NCBI RefSeq assembly: GCF_024170005.1
Contig: NZ_JALJXJ010000005.1
Location: 405,567 to 469,566, forward strand
Direction: 5' to 3'
Length of the DNA stretch: 64,000 bases
Origin: Azospirillum lipoferum
Lineage (GTDB): Bacteria > Pseudomonadota > Alphaproteobacteria > Azospirillales > Azospirillaceae
This document shows, piece after piece, positions 62,599 to 64,000 of this stretch. Both the position numbers and the translations under genes were made by a program. Every line of letters begins with the position of its first letter. The stretch's first letter is position 1. The notes under the pieces were generated by a model. The model made no database searches. It was not told the origin of the DNA and saw only the letters and a program-made list of their open reading frames with translations.

Positions 62599-63018
62599 TC
62601 AGAAGGTTACGCCGGAATAGAGCAGGATGTTGGCGTAGGGGCTGCATTCGCCCGTGCGCACCACGGTGGATGCGGCGACCGTCAGCCGCTTGAACTCCTC
62701 GTGAGGAACCTCGTCCAGCGCAATGGCGCGGCCCTGGGCGGCGGCCATGTCGCCCAGCCGTCTGGCCAGTTCCGCACGCAGGGACGGGTTGATGGACGCC
62801 ATTTCGGCCGCGATCACCACGCGCTCCACCATCATTTCCTCCGCCACTGCGTCGAGGACCTGAAGGAAGGACGGCAGCCCCGGCATCACCGCAAGATCGA
62901 TCCGCTCCGGCCCCACCGGAATCGGCAGCCCCGCATCGGCAATCGCCAACGCCTGCGTATGGCCCAGCGAGGCGATCGCGTGGCTGAGCGGGGCATTGAG
63001 AAGACCAATCCGTTTCAT
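62599..63018 (-). CDS. rbsD: D-ribose pyranase
   Basis: A 139-residue enzyme that interconverts pyranose and furanose forms of ribose before phosphorylation. MKRIGLLNAPLSHAIASLGHTQALAIADAGLPIP (in outline) with the catalytic His near residue 20, RIDLAVMPGLPSF, and the C-terminal RTGECSPYANILLYSGVTF match RbsD/FucU. ATG 63018 has GGAG upstream; the longer open frame runs into the promoter. It is the first gene of rbsDACBRK. Confidence 0.94.
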   Translation of the reverse strand: MKRIGLLNAPLSHAIASLGHTQALAIADAGLPIPVGPERIDLAVMPGLPSFLQVLDAVAEEMMVERVVIAAEMASINPSLRAELARRLGDMAAAQGRAIALDEVPHEEFKRLTVAASTVVRTGECSPYANILLYSGVTF

Positions 63019-63067
63019 GGCAAAGCGGCTCCAAACTGGGCAGGGCGGGGTGACCCTAGCGTCATCG

Positions 63068-63087
63068 AAACGTTTGCGCAAACGTTT
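63068..63087. promoter_or_regulatory. Ribose operon operator (perfect 20-bp palindrome, half-site AAACGTTTGC)
   Basis: The half-site AAACGTTTGC is followed directly by its exact reverse complement, with the central CG step typical of LacI-family operators. It lies 50 nt before rbsD, over the expected promoter. RbsR encoded in the same operon is the obvious ligand. Confidence 0.88.
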
Positions 63088-63299
63088 GCTTTGCTGCGAC
63101 GCACCAATTGTGCGGGGTGCGGAGGTCATAGTGTATCGCCGTGAAACGGTGCGGGGGTGGAGATGACGTTCGGTCACCATCCAAGGCGCACCCCACCAAC
63201 ATCTTTTTCGCGTGTGCGGCTAATTCCAATGTCCAATTTCCCGTCTGCCTCACACGTGGCCAAACTGGGAACTCCGGCATAAGCCAAGGGGGAAACGCC

Positions 63300-63659
63300 A
63301 TGAAGCGCTACAGTCTCATTCTTGCTCTCTGCGTGGGATCGCTGACCACCGCCGCACAGGCCCAGACGGCCCAGACGTTGAAGTTCTGGAACCTGACCAG
63401 CGAGACCATCACGGAACTGAAGCTGGCCGAGCCCGGCACCAACAAATGGGGCAAGAACCAGACGCTGAACGACAAGGACAAGACGGTGGAGGCGGATGAA
63501 CGGCTGAAACTCAGCGACGTCAAGCCCGGCACCTGGGATGTCAGCATGAAGGACAAGAAGGGCCGGAAATGTGTCCTGCGCAACGTCACCCTGTCGGGAA
63601 CGGAAGCCTATGCGTTCTCGATCAGCGAAGACGAAGTCAAGAAATGCCCTCGCAAATGA
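63300..63659 (+). CDS. Small secreted protein of unknown function
   Basis: A 119-residue protein. The N-terminal signal peptide has a probable cleavage near AQA-QT (about residue 22). The mature part begins LKFWNLTSETITELKLAEPGTNKWGKN, here given in outline. The N-x-T-x5-L-x(n)-WG-x-N pattern recurs in a family of small periplasmic proteins of alphaproteobacteria with no known function. Two Cys in the mature chain (KCVL, KKCP) could form a disulfide. Lys-rich and basic, with a predicted beta-rich fold. The start at 63300 has GGGGGAAA upstream; an upstream extension is not signal-like. It is divergent from the ribose operon but probably unrelated. Confidence 0.78.
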   Translation: MKRYSLILALCVGSLTTAAQAQTAQTLKFWNLTSETITELKLAEPGTNKWGKNQTLNDKDKTVEADERLKLSDVKPGTWDVSMKDKKGRKCVLRNVTLSGTEAYAFSISEDEVKKCPRK

Positions 63660-63691
63660 TCGCACTCGATAGGTGAGCGTTTGCGAAGTCT

Positions 63692-63753
63692 GCCGAGAGA
63701 CGCTTGAGGTTTGATCCGCTTCTCATCGGATCTCGTCACGAGCGTCTCTCGGC
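63692..63753. other. Structured intergenic element: long stem with nested hairpin
   Basis: A perfect 13-bp stem GCCGAGAGACGCT (63692-63704) / AGCGTCTCTCGGC (63741-63753). The 36-nt loop holds GATCCG-N8-CGGATC (63713-63732). It starts 33 nt after the stop of the secreted-protein gene. It could be its terminator or a small structured RNA. Confidence 0.6.
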
Positions 63754-63861
63754 CGTCATCGTCGCCGTGGGGGTGACCGCCGAAAAAAGCGTCCGGCAGG
63801 GCGCGACCGCAGGATGGGCGGCAGGTTATTCCATCCCACGCAATGATGAAGTGCCAAGTCC

Positions 63862-63918
63862 GGTCATTCCCGCCATGGGGTGGATGCAGCAGTCTGGTGA
63901 TGCGGAACGGGAATGACC
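63862..63918. repeat. Inverted repeat upstream of GST-like gene
   Basis: Arms GGTCATTCCCG (63862-63872) and CGGGAATGACC (63908-63918), perfect over 11 bp with a 35-nt loop. It may be a degenerate repeat element or a leader hairpin. The 286-bp gap 63660-63945 holds this and the preceding structure; I see no convincing gene in it. Confidence 0.6.
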
Positions 63919-63945
63919 CCGTTCGACGGATCACCGGAGTTGGAC

Positions 63946-64000
63946 ATGAAGCTCTATCATCACCCCCTGTCGGGCCATGCGCATCGGGCGCGTCTGTTCG
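63946..64000 (+). CDS. Glutathione S-transferase-like protein, N terminus only
   Basis: The first 18 codons (MKLYHHPLSGHAHRARLF) before the window ends. The opening MKLYxxPLSGxxHRxRL is the thioredoxin-fold start of glutathione S-transferases, with a Ser near residue 9 in the usual catalytic position. GGAG lies 8 nt before the ATG. The rest of the gene is outside the window. Confidence 0.7.
   Translation, partial: MKLYHHPLSGHAHRARLF

Noticed and set aside
63704..63916. 70-codon frame in the last intergenic gap
   Set aside because: No ribosome site. It runs through both inverted repeats and has no recognisable features.

Overview
This is 64 kb of very GC-rich, densely coded DNA. It holds almost only catabolic and transport operons: peptide, branched-chain-type and ribose ABC importers, M20 amidohydrolases, acid-sugar enzymes, and many one-gene regulators of the LysR, GntR, LacI, MocR and TetR families. 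The composition, the gene types and the abundance of ABC uptake systems suggest a soil or plant-associated alphaproteobacterium, with Azospirillum or a close relative as my best guess. That guess is an inference from gene content; there is no rRNA or tRNA in the window to confirm it, and I see no CRISPR array, phage, insertion sequence or replication origin.

Layout, left half. 1-953: the 3' end of a malonate decarboxylase cluster (mdcH). 1025-12886, minus strand: ten tightly packed genes: M20 deacylase, class II aldolase, a Dpp-type importer (SBP, two permeases, fused double ATPase), ketopantoate-reductase-like protein, hydantoinase/carbamoylase-type amidase, histone-deacetylase/acetylpolyamine-type deacetylase and EamA exporter. 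A divergent LysR gene (13210) shares a dyad-bearing promoter region with it. 14344-17706: a large PAS/GAF hybrid histidine kinase whose 3' end overlaps a convergent MocR regulator, which is divergent from an EamA transporter. 20067-23119: a lactate-permease-family carrier, an SDR and a secreted cupin.

23141-32817, minus strand: the most interesting block. It encodes a FadR-type GntR regulator, a DUF1537 acid-sugar kinase, a PdxA-type dehydrogenase, an iron alcohol dehydrogenase, a DapA-family lyase, an SSS transporter, a cytoplasmic sialidase-fold protein with four Asp boxes, an FAH-family hydratase and an SDR. Read as a pathway, this fits release and breakdown of a C7 3-deoxy-ulosaric acid, such as Dha of plant rhamnogalacturonan II, through D-threonate to DHAP. 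An 11-nt motif is shared by the regulator promoter and the operon promoter.

Right half. 32894-46468: biosynthetic threonine deaminase ilvA; two LysR genes, each divergent from a single target (MFS transporter, SDR); a methyltransferase/TetR convergent pair; a GntR-amidohydrolase-MatC operon with a perfect 14-bp operator palindrome; and a P-type cation ATPase. 46410-54809, minus strand: an M20 amidohydrolase, an FAD amine-oxidase-like protein, and a complete LivKHMGF importer bracketed by two small proteins resembling L-2-amino-thiazoline-4-carboxylate hydrolase. 54994-57104: a tiny XRE regulator followed by a SulP transporter. 57111-63018, minus strand: a complete ribose operon in the order rbsD-A-C-B-R-K under a perfect 20-bp LacI-type palindrome. 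63300-64000: a small secreted protein, a structured intergenic region and the start of a glutathione S-transferase-like gene.

Recurring non-coding features are REP-like palindromes of the type CCCTCTCCCC/GGGGAGAGGG (four copies, two of them head to head), perfect hairpins after several genes, and clear dyads at most regulator promoters.
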